DNA of 64,000 nucleotides from Deinococcus radiopugnans ATCC 19172 (GTDB lineage Bacteria > Deinococcota > Deinococci > Deinococcales > Deinococcaceae): contig NZ_VDMO01000017.1 of NCBI RefSeq assembly GCF_006335125.1, forward strand, positions 7,041-71,040. Direction: 5' to 3'. A model generated the notes under the pieces. It ran no database searches and was not told the DNA's origin. It worked only from the letters and a program-made list of their open reading frames with translations. Of the stretch, positions 1 to 11,117 are shown piece by piece (the first letter of the stretch is position 1; the number at the start of each line of letters is the position of its first letter). Both the position numbers and the translations under genes were made by a program.

Positions 1-202
1 GCATCAGTTTGTATGTCTCGGCCTGGTGGGCGTACACCTGAGGGAAGCCGAAGCCGCGCGCCACCGCTGGAGACCAGCCCAGTTCAGTCACGCCCACCGT
101 GCGTGCGGGGGCGGCGTCTTCCTCGTGCAGCCGCGTCGCGCCGCCCAGGGTGTCGCGCAAAAACCCCTCCAGGCGGGCGAAGGGGGAGCGGGCGGGCAGC
201 AT
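1..202 (-). CDS. DEAD/DEAH-box helicase, N-terminal fragment (cut by window edge)
   Basis: Only the first 67 codons are present; the rest lies beyond the left edge. The start ATG is the complement of 200-202. The visible part has a helical N-terminus followed by a phenylalanine-rich stretch ending in an H-Q-A-E-T-Y-K-L-M run, which resembles the Q-motif that precedes Walker A in the YprA/DUF1998 group of superfamily 2 helicases. No ATPase motif lies inside the window, so the family call rests on the Q-motif alone. It lies 102 bp downstream of xseB on the same strand. Confidence 0.5.
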   Translation of the reverse strand, partial: MLPARSPFARLEGFLRDTLGGATRLHEEDAAPARTVGVTELGWSPAVARGFGFPQVYAHQAETYKLM

Positions 203-240
203 CGGGGCCTAGTTTAGACGTGTTTGGGTGGAGGAAAAGT

Positions 241-260
241 GCGCGGTGCGCGGGAGGCGG
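241..260. repeat. GC-rich 20-bp intergenic repeat, copy A
   Basis: The sequence GCGCGGTGCGCGGGAGGCGG recurs at 29075-29094 (19 of 20 bases) and 46336-46355 (18 of 20). All three lie at gene ends or in spacers. A looser relative lies at 32245-32270. Confidence 0.55.
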
Positions 261-281
261 CAGGCGGGCAAGCCCTTCACT

Positions 282-304
282 GCGGACAGCGCACCGCTGT
301 CCGC
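282..304. terminator. Perfect 10-bp hairpin abutting the xseB stop codon
   Basis: GCGGACAGCG, a CAC loop and CGCTGTCCGC form a perfect stem that ends one base before the xseB stop codon complement at 305. There is no T-run after it on the minus strand, so it could be a weak terminator or a transcript-end stabiliser. Confidence 0.4.
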
Positions 305-529
305 CTACTCCTCTTCGTCCCCGTCCGCCTCCACGCCGTCCGCCCAGTCTCCGGCCAGCACGGCGCGCACGGCCTCGATGCGCTCCCGGCACTGCGCGTA
401 GGCCTCGCGGGCCTCTTCCAGCAGCGGCAGCACGCGGTCCAGGTCAGCCTCGCCCGTTTCCAGCTCGGCGGCGATGCGCGACAGCCGCGCGTAGGCGTCG
501 CGGTAGGTGGGGGATGTATCGGCACTCAT
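305..529 (-). CDS. xseB: Exodeoxyribonuclease VII small subunit
   Basis: A 74-residue acidic helical protein, the usual size for XseB. It has the typical pattern of an early tyrosine-rich segment, an L-E-T-G-E-A-D-L-D-R turn (about residues 22-31) and a coiled coil (Y-A-Q-C-R-E-R-I). The family binds several copies to XseA to form the nuclease that degrades single-stranded DNA to oligonucleotides. The large-subunit gene is about 32 kb away at 32829-34055. The gene is divergent from the flavin reductase, with a 34-bp spacer holding both start signals. Confidence 0.88.
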   Translation of the reverse strand: MSADTSPTYRDAYARLSRIAAELETGEADLDRVLPLLEEAREAYAQCRERIEAVRAVLAGDWADGVEADGDEEE

Positions 530-551
530 GGCCCCCCATGCTAGCGCCCGC

Positions 552-557
552 TAGGCT
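552..557 (+). promoter_or_regulatory. TAGGCT -10 hexamer, probable leaderless start
   Basis: TAGGCT ends 6 nt before the ATG at 564, which would place transcription initiation on or beside the start codon. No Shine-Dalgarno motif is present. On the other strand TAGCAT lies 8 nt before the xseB ATG, so the 34-bp spacer appears to hold two back-to-back -10 boxes. Confidence 0.45.
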
Positions 558-563
558 GCCACA

Positions 564-1232
564 ATGGCCCCGTCCCCCCGAACGCCGCCCACCGAGTTCA
601 GGCACTTCGATCTGACCGCCCTGCCCAACGCCGCCCGCTACAAGCTGCTGACCGCCACCGTCGTGCCGCGTCCGATTGCCTGGGTCTGCACGCTGGGCGA
701 CGGCGGCGTGCCCAATCTGGCCCCCTACAGCTTCTTCGGCCTGATGGGGTCCGATCCGCCCATCGTGGCCTTCGCCCCCGGTGACCGCGCCGACGGCACG
801 CCCAAGGACACGGCGCTGAACATCGCGCCGGGCGGCGAGTTCAGCGTCAATCTGGTGAGCGCGGCGCTGGCGCAGGTCATGAGTGACAGCGCCACCGATT
901 TCCCGCACGGCATGGCCGAGGCGGCGAAGCTGGGCATCGAACTGGAGCCGGGCAGCCGTATCGCCGTGCCGCGCGTGCGGGCCAGCCCCGCCACGCTGGA
1001 ATGCGTGGAGGTGCAGACGTTGCAGATCGGCAAGACCCGCATCATTCTGGGGCAGGTGATCGGCCTGAGCCTGCGCGCCGACGCCGTGCTGGACGAGGAA
1101 AAGCACTACGTGGACACGGCGGCGCTGGACTTGATCGGGCGCATGGGCGGGCGCGGCGGCTACACCCACACGCGCGACGGCTTCGAGATCGCGCGCATGA
1201 CGTATGCGGAGTGGGTGGAGCGGGAAGGGTGA
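564..1232 (+). CDS. Flavin reductase family protein (FMN-binding split barrel)
   Basis: A 222-residue cytosolic protein of the flavin reductase / DIM6-NTAB family. It shows the family's early T-x-x-V-V-P-R-P-I-A-W-V segment (about residues 31-42), then N-L-A-P-Y-S-F-F (51-58) and P-P-I-V-A-F. These form the FMN-binding split barrel. Members reduce flavin with NAD(P)H or act as flavoproteins on unknown substrates, so the substrate cannot be given. The stop codon overlaps the start of a short intergenic repeat at 1224. Confidence 0.8.
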   Translation: MAPSPRTPPTEFRHFDLTALPNAARYKLLTATVVPRPIAWVCTLGDGGVPNLAPYSFFGLMGSDPPIVAFAPGDRADGTPKDTALNIAPGGEFSVNLVSAALAQVMSDSATDFPHGMAEAAKLGIELEPGSRIAVPRVRASPATLECVEVQTLQIGKTRIILGQVIGLSLRADAVLDEEKHYVDTAALDLIGRMGGRGGYTHTRDGFEIARMTYAEWVEREG

Positions 1233-1242
1233 TGGTTGATGG
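1224..1242. repeat. 19-bp intergenic repeat (GAAGGGTGATGGTTGATGG)
   Basis: The exact 19-mer recurs in inverse orientation at 48313-48331, in the gcl-hyi spacer. Here it overlaps the stop codon of the flavin reductase. Further tracts at 1355-1388 share CTTGACCCTTAGACC with 47390-47405, so spacers around 1.3 kb and 47-48 kb hold related short units. Confidence 0.6.
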
Positions 1243-1390
1243 TTGACAGGTGATGGAAACAGCCCAGGCAACGTGTAGAGCCTGAGGTTTGCCCGCTGAC
1301 CCCTTCGGCCTGGCAGCTTTGCAAGCCACACACAGGGAGAGAGGTCAAGTTTTCCTCAGACCCTTTGACTCTTGACCCTTAGACCCCCGC

Positions 1391-2014
1391 TCACCCAATC
1401 GGCTCCCCGCCTGCCTTGACCCGGTGGTTGTCGGCCCACAGGTAGCGGGCGGCCAGCGTGCGGTACGGCGTCCACCCGGCCAGTACCTCATCGGTGGACT
1501 GGTCTGGGTACAGCCGCGCCAGCCCCTGCCGCAGCGCCAGATCTCCGAGGCTGAACACGTCGGGGCGGGCCAGGGCGAACATCAGGAACATCTCCGCCGT
1601 CCAGCGCCCGATGCCGGGCAGGGGAATCAGGGCGGCGATCACAGCCTCGTCGGGCAGCGTGGCGAGGTGGGCAAAATCCACCGCACCGGTCTGCTCGGCC
1701 TCGGCGATGGCCCTCACCGTCCGCACCTTGGCCCATGACAGGCCCGCCGCGCGCAACTCCTCACCAGGGGTTTGCAGCAGGGTCGCGGCGTCCAGCGTGC
1801 CCAGTCGCTCCAGCAGCCGGGCGTGGATGCTGGCGGCGGCCTTCACGCTGAGTTGCTGGCCATTCACGCTGCGGATCAGCGTGCCGAAGGGATCGGGCGT
1901 GGGCGTCAGCACCGGCAACTCGCCGTTGCGGGCGATCAGTTCCCGCAGGGTGGCGTCGCCCGACAGGTGGGCCGTGGCGTCGGCGTGGTGCAGCAGCGGA
2001 ACGGAGGTGGGCAC
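1391..2014 (-). CDS. DNA-3-methyladenine glycosylase, AlkA type
   Basis: Excises alkylated bases from DNA as the first step of base excision repair. The protein is 207 residues and lacks the N-terminal domain of E. coli AlkA, as in short HhH-GPD glycosylases. Visible are the helix-hairpin-helix P-L-P-G-I-G-R-W-T-A-E-M-F and the following G-D-L-A-L-R segment with the catalytic aspartate. The GTG at 2014 is chosen because the family homology begins there and the open frame upstream runs into the divergent gene. Start uncertain. Confidence 0.82.
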   Translation of the reverse strand: MPTSVPLLHHADATAHLSGDATLRELIARNGELPVLTPTPDPFGTLIRSVNGQQLSVKAAASIHARLLERLGTLDAATLLQTPGEELRAAGLSWAKVRTVRAIAEAEQTGAVDFAHLATLPDEAVIAALIPLPGIGRWTAEMFLMFALARPDVFSLGDLALRQGLARLYPDQSTDEVLAGWTPYRTLAARYLWADNHRVKAGGEPIG

Positions 2015-2116
2015 GCCAGCATTCAAGCGTATTTTCCAGCATGGGTTGAGGCCTCCCCCAAGACTCAATGCACCTCCGGTCACAAAACCATCAGCTCCAT
2101 CCCCCACCATACAGGG

Positions 2117-2617
2117 ATGAATCGTTTTGTTTCCGCCCCCCTTGCTGCCACTCTTGCCGGTGCGTTGCTGGCCTCTGCTGCCCTGGCGCAGACCCAGATC
2201 GGTGGCGTCACCCTGACCCCGATCAAGCCCGCAGCCACTGCTCCAGCCACCAGCCGTGCAGCCGCCAGCACCCAGGACGATTACAGCGCCGAGTCCATTC
2301 CCAAGGGCTACCGCGAGGTCAGGGGCCGCGTCACCGGCCCCAGCGAGGGCCTGCGCCTGCCGGCGGGCAGCCGGATCATGGTCAGTCTGGTCGACCTGAC
2401 GGCGGCCAAGTCGCTGGTGGACATCGAGTTCGGCACCACCCGGCTGTCCACGCCCTACCAGATGGTCTACAACCCCGTGCGCCTGAACGCCGCGCACAAG
2501 TACGCTGTCCGCGCCATGATTGCGGATAAAGGCGGCAAGGTGCTGTACCGCAGCGCGGATGTGGCGCTGCCGGACGGCAAGAGGGTCACCCTGAACGTGC
2601 CCGTGACCGCCCGCTGA
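2117..2617 (+). CDS. YbaY-family secreted protein
   Basis: A 166-residue protein with a signal peptide (hydrophobic core about residues 8-22, A-L-A-Q cleavage near 25), a linker rich in Ala, Thr and Pro, and a C-terminal beta domain. The domain contains V-x-G-R-V-T, L-P-A-G-S-R-I-M-V-S-L-V-D and a closing D-V-A-L-P-D-G-K-R-V-T-L. That layout matches the YbaY lipoprotein / type III secretion chaperone-like domain, whose function is unknown. No lipobox cysteine is present, so it is probably a free periplasmic protein. It is divergent from the glycosylase. Confidence 0.65.
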   Translation: MNRFVSAPLAATLAGALLASAALAQTQIGGVTLTPIKPAATAPATSRAAASTQDDYSAESIPKGYREVRGRVTGPSEGLRLPAGSRIMVSLVDLTAAKSLVDIEFGTTRLSTPYQMVYNPVRLNAAHKYAVRAMIADKGGKVLYRSADVALPDGKRVTLNVPVTAR

Positions 2618-2689
2618 CCGCCAGCGCCCGCATTGATGCTTTAAAAAGTAAACTGTGCGTGCTTAACCAATAAGGGGGAGGGGCGGTGG

Positions 2690-2695
2690 TACGCT
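2690..2695 (+). promoter_or_regulatory. TACGCT -10 hexamer of trxB, probable leaderless start
   Basis: TACGCT ends 6 nt before the trxB ATG at 2702. The purine-rich stretch 2671-2682 lies upstream of this hexamer and so would not be in the transcript. Confidence 0.45.
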
Positions 2696-2701
2696 TCTCA
2701 T

Positions 2702-3679
<978 letters not shown>

Positions 3680-3697
3680 AGCTCAGAGGACGAACGG

Positions 3698-3738
3698 AGT
3701 GGGAGACAGCGGAGGACGCGGGTCTCCCACTTTTCTTT
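3698..3738 (+). terminator. Intrinsic terminator after trxB
   Basis: AGTGGGAGAC (3698-3707) pairs with GTCTCCCACT (3722-3731), followed by TTTCTTTG. It stands 18 bp after the trxB stop codon. Confidence 0.75.
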
Positions 3739-3766
3739 GTGCGCGGCGGCGTCCCCGTTCTTCCTC

Positions 3767-3772
3767 TATCCT
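3767..3772 (+). promoter_or_regulatory. TATCCT -10 hexamer, probable leaderless start
   Basis: TATCCT lies 7 nt before the ATG at 3780, with no Shine-Dalgarno motif between them. It supports the choice of 3780 over in-frame upstream codons. Confidence 0.45.
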
Positions 3773-3779
3773 GACCGTC

Positions 3780-4295
3780 ATGACTGCCCTGCGTCTGTCT
3801 GACCGCATAGGCCGCAAGGCGCTGGGCTACGCGGCCAAGGTGCGGCGGCTGGCCCGCAGCGTGCGTGCCGGGGACGCCCACCCGGACGACACCTGGGCCG
3901 TGACCCTGCTCACGCCCGGCGAGGCGCGGGTGTACCAGGGTATGGACCCCCGCGACCGCGAACATGCCTGCCGCGTAACCCTGCACCTGCTGCGCGAACA
4001 CCCGGCAGCCGACCCCGAACTGGTGGCTGCCGCCCTGCTGCACGACTGCGGCAAGAGCGTGCGCCCGTACCGGGTGGCCGAGCGCGTGCTGGTGGGGCTG
4101 GTGCCCACCCGGCTGGCGCGATTGCTGCCGCCGCTGGGGGCGCTGGGCATTCGCGCGCAGCACCCGGAACTGGGCGCGGCCCTGCTGGCCCACGCCGGGG
4201 CCAGAGTGCGGGTGACCGAGTTGGTGGCCCGTCACCACCGCCCGGCTGGTGACCCGGACGCTGAATTGCTGCATCACTACGACGATCAGGAGTAA
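3780..4295 (+). CDS. HD-domain protein (putative metal-dependent phosphohydrolase)
   Basis: A 171-residue cytosolic protein with a short HD domain: H62 in R-E-H-A-C-R-V, then A-A-L-L-H-D-C-G-K (His-Asp pair near residues 86-87) and a distal H-H-R-P (about 155-158). HD proteins hydrolyse phosphate esters of nucleotides with a bound metal. The substrate is not predictable here. It has no close operon partner, standing between trxB and a MITE. The start is supported by a -10 hexamer 7 nt upstream. Confidence 0.72.
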   Translation: MTALRLSDRIGRKALGYAAKVRRLARSVRAGDAHPDDTWAVTLLTPGEARVYQGMDPRDREHACRVTLHLLREHPAADPELVAAALLHDCGKSVRPYRVAERVLVGLVPTRLARLLPPLGALGIRAQHPELGAALLAHAGARVRVTELVARHHRPAGDPDAELLHHYDDQE

Positions 4296-4326
4296 TCGGG
4301 GCACGGGGAACTCAGCTGACCAGGGT

Positions 4327-4452
4327 TAGAGCATTTGTCAAAAGTGCTGTCTGCTTTTGACCGAACGGAGTGAGTGAATTTTGCCGAGCATTTGGGAGGA
4401 TGGAGGCATCAGAAGTCTTTTTTCTGATGCAGCAATTCGGACAAATGCTCTA
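4327..4452. mobile_element. MITE with 11-bp perfect terminal inverted repeats and TA target duplication
   Basis: GAGCATTTGTC at 4329-4339 is repeated inversely as GACAAATGCTC at 4440-4450, and TA dinucleotides flank both ends (4327-4328, 4451-4452). The 122-bp body carries no ORF but holds an internal hairpin (GCATCAGAA / TTCTGATGC, 4406-4430). TA duplication is typical of IS630/mariner-type and some IS5-type elements, so this is probably a non-autonomous derivative of one. It sits between convergent gene ends. Confidence 0.7.
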
Positions 4453-4570
4453 AAAGGGCGGTGAACCTCGCACCGGACTCGCCGCGTCTCGTGGAAGAGG
4501 CACAAAAGTCCTGTAGACGTGGGGAACGGAATCTGAAGCCGTCCCAGCTTGAAAAGGCCGGCTGGCCTGC

Positions 4571-5068
4571 TCAGCGAATCAGCGGCTGGGCCACGATGCT
4601 GCGGCTGCGGGCGTCGCGCAGCCAGTAGGTCCGGCCGCTGGCGTCCCGGAGCTGGGCAATCACGCGCACGTCGTCGCCCGCCGTGAGATCGCCCGCGTCG
4701 CCGCTGCCCCACGCGCATACGCTGGCCAGACAGTTGCGGGCCGTGGAGACGTCATTCAGTCGGGGCGACTGCCACAGGCCCGAGGCCGTAACCACGTAAA
4801 CGCCCATGACTTTCAGGGCGGGCAGCGCGAGTCTGCGGGCGGCCGGGGCGCTGGCCTCGACGGTCACCCGCACGCTCAGGCGGTCCAGTTCCCGCCGCAC
4901 CTGTGGAGCCGCTGTGAGCCGCAGCACCTGTCCGCCCAGATTCAGGGTGGCCGGGGCGGACAGCAGGTCCCCCGCCATCGGCGCGGGGGCGCTGCCCAGC
5001 GAACCGCAGCCCACCAGGCCCACGCTGCCCAGCGTCAGACCGCACCACAGCACCCGGCTGAGTTTCAT
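4571..5068 (-). CDS. Conserved lipoprotein of unknown function
   Basis: A 165-residue protein with a lipoprotein signal peptide and lipobox G-L-V-G-C (C21), so it should be lipid-anchored on the outer face of the cytoplasmic membrane. The mature part is beta-rich with two central cysteines (in R-N-C-L-A-S-V-C) and no family I recognise. It reads toward the MITE. The next gene upstream, at 5148-7121, is also on the minus strand and secreted, with a 79-bp gap. Confidence 0.6.
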   Translation of the reverse strand: MKLSRVLWCGLTLGSVGLVGCGSLGSAPAPMAGDLLSAPATLNLGGQVLRLTAAPQVRRELDRLSVRVTVEASAPAARRLALPALKVMGVYVVTASGLWQSPRLNDVSTARNCLASVCAWGSGDAGDLTAGDDVRVIAQLRDASGRTYWLRDARSRSIVAQPLIR

Positions 5069-5147
5069 GCCTCCATCTTAACCGGGAACACGCTCACGGG
5101 CTGGGGCAAACGCCTCATTTTCAGCCGCGTGCCTCACCAGCCCCTCC

Positions 5148-7121
5148 TTACCAGCCCAGGTCCGGGGCGGTCACCACGCGGTCGGCGGGCAGGTCACTGA
5201 ACAGGGTGTAGGTCAGGGTGTAGGTGCCGGGAATCACCCGGCTCAGCAGGATGGCGTCGCCGTCCACGCGCGGCTGCACGTTGGCCAGGCTCGGCCCCTG
5301 CAGTTGCAGCGGGCCGCGCACGGCGGGCTGGCTGCCGCCGGTAGGCAGCGGATCGATCAGCCGGACATTTTCCAGCGTGCTGTCCACGGTCAGGACCAGC
5401 GTGACCTGGTAGTTCTGCGCGGCGGCCTCCACGCTCTTGTTCAGGCTGGCCCGCGCGCCGCTCTGAACCGTGCGGGTCACGTTGGCGCCGCCGGGGTTGC
5501 GGACCCGCGCCGCGCCGGTGGTCCGCAGGCCAATCGGGTTCAGGACCGCCTCCGCCGTGTCGCTGCGGCACACGCGCACCGGCACCTTCAGCCGCAGCGG
5601 CTGGCCCCCGCTGAATTCCCCGGACAGTTCCAGCGGGTAATCGCTGGTCCAGCCGGTGGGCAGGTTCAGGGCCAGGCGGCCCGGCAGGCGGTACGGAAAG
5701 TCGGTGCGGGCGCTGGCGGTCAGCTGGGTCACGTCGCAGGCGTTCAGGATGTCGGGGGCGGTGATCAGGGTCACGTCGGTCAGCACCCGGTACTCGATGG
5801 TCACCTTGCCCGCCGTGCCGTCGGCGACGCGGCCCGGCAGCGGCGGCGTGAAGGTGCTGCCGGGAATCGGGGTAGGCTTGACCGGGTAGTCGCCGGGCGA
5901 GAGCGGCACCGTGGCGGGGGTGTTCAGGGTGCGTCCGGCGACCTCGAAGGGCACGCCGGTCAGGGGAATGCGCTGATCGCCGTAGAGTGCCACGGCGTCC
6001 ACCGCCAGCTGTCCTTCCGGGGGCCGGGCCACGAAGCGGATCTTGGTGAAGCCCGGCTGGTAGCGCACCTCGGTGGGCGAGATGATGTTGCCGGTGCCCT
6101 GCACGATGCTGGAACTGACCGGCACGTAGCCGGGCGGCAGCTGAGGCCGCACCCCGCTGGTGCCGACCAGCGCGTACGACGCGCCCGGAATCGGCTGGCC
6201 CTGCGGGTCCACCACGTCCACCAGCAGCTGGTTGTCGACCTTCGCTCCGGCGGGTGGATTGAAGCCCCCCACCCGCGCCGTGACCGGCTGATCGCCCAGC
6301 CGGAACGAGTAGCGCACCGAGTTGCTGTACTGCTTGGTGGTGGGCAGCACCCGGATAAAGATCTGCCACTCGCCCACCATTTCCGGCGTGATGGTAAAGC
6401 GGTCCACGGCGGTCTTGCCGTTGTCGCTGGGGGTCAGGTCCGCGCGTTTGTTCCCCGGCTGGATCACGAAGGTCTCGGCTTCCTTGGGGCCGTCGATGTC
6501 GTAGTTCAGGATGCTCACGGTCTTGCCCACCCAGTCGGGCAGCACGTTCAGCCGGGCGGCCAGCAGCGGCTCCGGCGTGTTGCTGCGGGCGTTGACGGTG
6601 AAGTCGCTGGTCTCCAGCGCAAACGGCGAGGCCACCCGCAGCGCGTAGGAGTTCTTGCCGTCGCCCCGGCTGTTCACCCGCAGCGTGTAGGTTCCGGCCC
6701 CCAGGCCGCCCGCGAACAGGCTGTCCCAGGTGTGTTCGCGGTTCTGGCCGTAACGGCGCTCGGCCACCGTGCCGCCAGGCCCCACCAGGGTGAAGGTGGT
6801 GTCGAATGGTTCGTTCTTCTTGTACAGCTCGTCGCCGAAGTAACCCGCCGCGCGCCGCCCATCCACGTAATCGGCCAGGTTGAAGGTGGGCGAGTAGAGT
6901 TCCAGCCCCAGCGGTTTCCCGGCGTCCTGCGGCGAGACCACGATGGTGTAGCTCTCCACGTCCTGAATCCATTTCTCGCCCACCGACACCAGCGGCAGCA
7001 GGCCCCCCACCGGAGTGCCCTCGGTCTGGGCCAGGGCTGCGGGTGAGAGCAGCAGGGCGGTCAGGACGCTCAGGTGCACGGGCAGGCGAAAGGGAAACCG
7101 GCGGGGGAAGACGTTGGGCAT
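5148..7121 (-). CDS. Large secreted protein with C-terminal DUF11-like repeat domain
   Basis: A 657-residue exported protein with a signal peptide (hydrophobic core about 17-31, cleavage after A-L-A near 31). The mature chain is a series of beta-sandwich segments. The first (about 40-180) resembles a pre-peptidase C-terminal type domain (G-A-G-T-Y-T-L-R-V). The last 120 residues resemble the DUF11 fold ([21 protein letters not shown]). No catalytic motif is visible, which suggests a cell-envelope structural or adhesion role. Confidence 0.6.
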   Translation of the reverse strand: MPNVFPRRFPFRLPVHLSVLTALLLSPAALAQTEGTPVGGLLPLVSVGEKWIQDVESYTIVVSPQDAGKPLGLELYSPTFNLADYVDGRRAAGYFGDELYKKNEPFDTTFTLVGPGGTVAERRYGQNREHTWDSLFAGGLGAGTYTLRVNSRGDGKNSYALRVASPFALETSDFTVNARSNTPEPLLAARLNVLPDWVGKTVSILNYDIDGPKEAETFVIQPGNKRADLTPSDNGKTAVDRFTITPEMVGEWQIFIRVLPTTKQYSNSVRYSFRLGDQPVTARVGGFNPPAGAKVDNQLLVDVVDPQGQPIPGASYALVGTSGVRPQLPPGYVPVSSSIVQGTGNIISPTEVRYQPGFTKIRFVARPPEGQLAVDAVALYGDQRIPLTGVPFEVAGRTLNTPATVPLSPGDYPVKPTPIPGSTFTPPLPGRVADGTAGKVTIEYRVLTDVTLITAPDILNACDVTQLTASARTDFPYRLPGRLALNLPTGWTSDYPLELSGEFSGGQPLRLKVPVRVCRSDTAEAVLNPIGLRTTGAARVRNPGGANVTRTVQSGARASLNKSVEAAAQNYQVTLVLTVDSTLENVRLIDPLPTGGSQPAVRGPLQLQGPSLANVQPRVDGDAILLSRVIPGTYTLTYTLFSDLPADRVVTAPDLGW

Positions 7122-7186
7122 GACTGTGAAAAGGATACACGGCCCCCTCCTGCCGCCGCATGGCCCGCGCTAGCATCGGCGCTGAG

Positions 7187-8260
<1,074 letters not shown>

Positions 8261-8264
8261 GGGC

Positions 8265-9140
8265 ATGGGGAAGTTTTTGAATCTCCGTGATCATCTCGCC
8301 GAGGCTGTGCGGACCCTGCGCGCGGCGGGCGTGTCCTCGCCGGAGGTGGACGCCCGGGCGCTGACCCTGCACGCGCTGGATCTCCCGCCCACGGCATTTT
8401 TGCTGCGAGGTTTGGAAGAAGTAGATGGTGCTGGCGCTGAACGTCTGAGCCAATTGATCCAGCAACGGGCCGCGCGTGTGCCCCTCCAACATCTGCTGGG
8501 AACGGTGGAGTGGGGTGGCTTGCAGCTCAGTGTGGACGGGCGGGCGTTGATTCCCAGACCAGAAACGGAATGGTTTCTGCAACTGGCGCTGGCTGATCTG
8601 AAAGGGGTGGGTCTGCCGCGCGTGGTGGATGTCGGCACGGGGACGGGGGCGCTGGCGCTGGGCGTCAAGATGGCCCGTCCGGATGCGGCAGTACTGGCGG
8701 TGGACCTCAGCCCCGAGGCGCTGGCTCTGGCACGCGAGAATGCCCTGTTGAACAGTCTGGACGTGGCGTTCGTCAAAAGCGATCTGCTGAACAGCATTCC
8801 CGGTCCATTCGACCTGATCCTCGCCAACCTGCCGTATCTGCCCGAAGGGGACCGCGCCCACGCCGAGCCGGAGGTGCGACACGACCCCGAACTGGCCCTG
8901 TACTCCGGCCCGGACGGTCTGACCCTGGCCCGCCGCCTGATCCCGCAGGCCCGCGCCGCATTGGCTGAGGGCGGGGCGCTGTGGCTGGAACTGGACCCGC
9001 GCAACGCCCCCGCCTTCGCCGCCGAACTGCGCGCTCAGGGCTGGGCCGCCGCGTTGCACCCGGACCTGACTGGACGGGAGCGCTTCGTGCGGGCCGCGCC
9101 ATTGCCCTCACGCGGGGGTGAGACAATGCGGCCCGTATGA
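8265..9140 (+). CDS. prmC: Release factor glutamine methyltransferase
   Basis: Methylates the GGQ glutamine of peptide-chain release factors with S-adenosylmethionine. At 291 residues it has an N-terminal helical domain, the SAM motif [12 protein letters not shown] (about 123-134) and the substrate motif N-L-P-Y. N-P-P-Y is the usual form, so Leu replaces the first Pro. I-P-R-P-E-T-E is diagnostic of the family. It overlaps the next gene by ATGA. Confidence 0.92.
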   Translation: MGKFLNLRDHLAEAVRTLRAAGVSSPEVDARALTLHALDLPPTAFLLRGLEEVDGAGAERLSQLIQQRAARVPLQHLLGTVEWGGLQLSVDGRALIPRPETEWFLQLALADLKGVGLPRVVDVGTGTGALALGVKMARPDAAVLAVDLSPEALALARENALLNSLDVAFVKSDLLNSIPGPFDLILANLPYLPEGDRAHAEPEVRHDPELALYSGPDGLTLARRLIPQARAALAEGGALWLELDPRNAPAFAAELRAQGWAAALHPDLTGRERFVRAAPLPSRGGETMRPV

Positions 9141-9967
9141 GCGATCCGGCCTCCGAACCCAATTCCGCCGCCCTTCCCCCCAAAAAGGCCCGCGCCCGCG
9201 TGCCCAAGACCGTGTGGGATCTGGTCTTCACGCTGCTGATTCCGATCCTGATTCTCAGCCCCAATATTCTGGGCAGCGGCATCAGCATTGCCGATCAGGT
9301 GTTCGGGGGCGGGACCGGCGGCAACGTGCGGGCCTACCTGCTGGCCGCGCTGATTCCGGTGGCCTACGTGCTGTGGGATCTGGGGGTCAATCGCAATGTC
9401 AGCCCGGTGGCTTTAATCGGCGGGGCAGGAGCCATTTTCTCGGGGGCGCTGGCCTTCTGGTACGTGGACGGTTTCTGGTACGCCATCAAGGACAGCGCGC
9501 GGGCGTACCTGACCGGCATTCTCTTTTTAATCAGCGCGGCCACCAGCGTGCCGCTGTTCCGCGTGTTTCTGGACGCCGCCAGCATCGGCGAGAAGCCCGA
9601 GGACCGCGCCGCCACGCAGCAGGCCATGCGTGATCCGGGGGTCCACCGGGGGCTGGTGCTGGGCACCGTGGTCTTCGCGGTGGTGGACCTGATCGGCGGC
9701 GTGGTCAACAGCATTGTGAATTACGCCCGCGTGACGGCCAAATTCGGCACCGATGATTTCAACGCCCAGATTGCCGCCGTCAACGCCGTGATGCGGGTGC
9801 CGGGGCTGGTGATCAGTCTGGTGGGGGTGTTCGCCGCCATCTGGTTCGTGCAGCGCGCGGTGAAAGTCCGCTTCGGGCCGGAGGCCAGCCTGCTGGAGCC
9901 TGCGAAGTTGGCCGCCGCCATGCGCGAACGCGGCGAGGTCCGGGCGGAGCCGGCTGGCCCAGCCTGA
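9137..9967 (+). CDS. VC0807-like integral membrane protein
   Basis: A 276-residue protein with about six hydrophobic segments. An opening I-P-I-L-I-L-S-P helix is followed by segments near residues 70-95, 95-115, 125-145, 175-200 and 225-250. The pattern resembles VC0807-type proteins, which have no assigned function. The N-terminus and C-terminus are charged and probably cytosolic. The start overlaps the prmC stop (ATGA), so translation is probably coupled. Confidence 0.6.
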   Translation: MSDPASEPNSAALPPKKARARVPKTVWDLVFTLLIPILILSPNILGSGISIADQVFGGGTGGNVRAYLLAALIPVAYVLWDLGVNRNVSPVALIGGAGAIFSGALAFWYVDGFWYAIKDSARAYLTGILFLISAATSVPLFRVFLDAASIGEKPEDRAATQQAMRDPGVHRGLVLGTVVFAVVDLIGGVVNSIVNYARVTAKFGTDDFNAQIAAVNAVMRVPGLVISLVGVFAAIWFVQRAVKVRFGPEASLLEPAKLAAAMRERGEVRAEPAGPA

Positions 9968-9988
9968 GCCTCCACCAGACCGTAGAGA

Positions 9989-10015
9989 TGCGCCAGCCGG
10001 ATCAGGGCTGGCGCA
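9989..10015. terminator. Hairpin between convergent genes
   Basis: TGCGCCAGCC and GGCTGGCGCA form a perfect 10-bp stem with a 7-nt loop between the membrane protein stop (9967) and the coaD stop (10026). The following CTTGTTGT is only mildly T-rich. Confidence 0.55.
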
Positions 10016-10025
10016 CTTGTTGTCG

Positions 10026-10550
10026 TCAATCCGGGCTGGCCGGGGTCATCGTCCGTTCCCGCTCGTCGTACACGTCCGCGTACTTCAGCCGCAGGGCGTC
10101 GGCGCTGGCGCGCGGGACCATCTCTCGGATGTCGCCGCCGTAGCTGGCGATCTCGCGCACCATGCTGCTGGACACGAAGCTCCAGCGGGTGGCCGCCATG
10201 ATAAACACCGTTTCCACCTCGCCGATCTGGCGGTTCAGGTGCGCGATCTGCAATTCGTACTCGTAGTCGCTGACCGCCCGCAGGCCGCGCAGGATGATCC
10301 CTTTTTGCTCCTGCGCCATGTAGTCCACCAGCAGCCCGCCGAAGGAATCCACGCCGACGTTCTCCAGATGGCCGGTGGCCTTGCGCAGGATCTCCAGCCG
10401 TTCGTCCAGCGTAAACAGGTGCCGTCCCTGCTTGCGGGCGTTGTGCATGACCGTCACGGTCACCGTGTCGAAGATGCGGCTGGCGCGGGTCAGCACGTCC
10501 ATGTGCCCGCTGGTGATGGGGTCGAACGATCCGGGAAAGACGGCTTTCAT
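10026..10550 (-). CDS. coaD: Phosphopantetheine adenylyltransferase
   Basis: Joins ATP and 4'-phosphopantetheine to dephospho-CoA, the fourth step of coenzyme A synthesis. At 174 residues it has the nucleotidyltransferase motif [11 protein letters not shown] (6-16) and the second motif S-S-S-M-V-R-E near residue 135. Its start overlaps the stop of rsmD by 4 bp, the widely conserved rsmD-coaD pairing. Confidence 0.96.
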   Translation of the reverse strand: MKAVFPGSFDPITSGHMDVLTRASRIFDTVTVTVMHNARKQGRHLFTLDERLEILRKATGHLENVGVDSFGGLLVDYMAQEQKGIILRGLRAVSDYEYELQIAHLNRQIGEVETVFIMAATRWSFVSSSMVREIASYGGDIREMVPRASADALRLKYADVYDERERTMTPASPD

Positions 10551-11095
10551 GCGTCCTCTACTGTATCTGCCGCCGCCATTCGCTGATAGAGGGTCAGGCT
10601 GTTGCTGCCGTACTCGCGGACCTGACGTGCGAAGCCGGGATGCTCCGGCAGGGTCAGGCGGTCTGGATGCTGGCAGATCAACAAGCCGCCCGCCGCCACC
10701 ACGTCGCTGCCCAGCAGTTGCGCCGTGAGGGCGGGGATGTCGGCCTCATACGGGGGGTCGCTGAACACGATGTCGAAACCTCCCAGCCGGGGCAGCAGTT
10801 TCTGCGACTGACCGCGAATGATCCGCACCCGCAACTCCAGCGCGCGGGCGTTCGCTTCCAGTGCCCCCACCGCGCGGGCGTCCTGCTCGACCAGCGTGAC
10901 CGTGTAGCCCCGGCTGGCCGCCTCCAGCCCGATGGCGCCGCTGCCGCCGTGCAGGTCCACAAAGGTGCCCGTGGGCGCGCGGGCGGCCAGCAGATCGAAC
11001 AGGCTCTTGCGAATGCGGGCGCCGCTGGGCCGGGCGCTGTCGGGCACCTTCAGGGGGCGGCCCTTCGCGCTGCCGCCCAAGATCCGCAGGCTCAA
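10547..11095 (-). CDS. rsmD: 16S rRNA (guanine(966)-N(2))-methyltransferase
   Basis: Methylates G966 of 16S rRNA. The 182-residue protein opens with [10 protein letters not shown] and shows the SAM-binding motif V-D-L-H-G-G-S-G (D-L-F-A-G-S-G in most homologs) and the catalytic D-P-P-Y at 113-116. It overlaps coaD by ATGA. A 90-residue unknown protein is encoded 22 bp upstream on the same strand. Confidence 0.94.
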   Translation of the reverse strand: MSLRILGGSAKGRPLKVPDSARPSGARIRKSLFDLLAARAPTGTFVDLHGGSGAIGLEAASRGYTVTLVEQDARAVGALEANARALELRVRIIRGQSQKLLPRLGGFDIVFSDPPYEADIPALTAQLLGSDVVAAGGLLICQHPDRLTLPEHPGFARQVREYGSNSLTLYQRMAAADTVEDA

Positions 11096-11117
11096 GGCCG
11101 TTTCCCCGCCGCGCAGC

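Noticed and set aside
4552..4574. Terminator after the lipoprotein gene at 4571
   Set aside because: Only a 4-5 bp GGCC stem with a short T-run on the minus strand; too weak to list as a feature.
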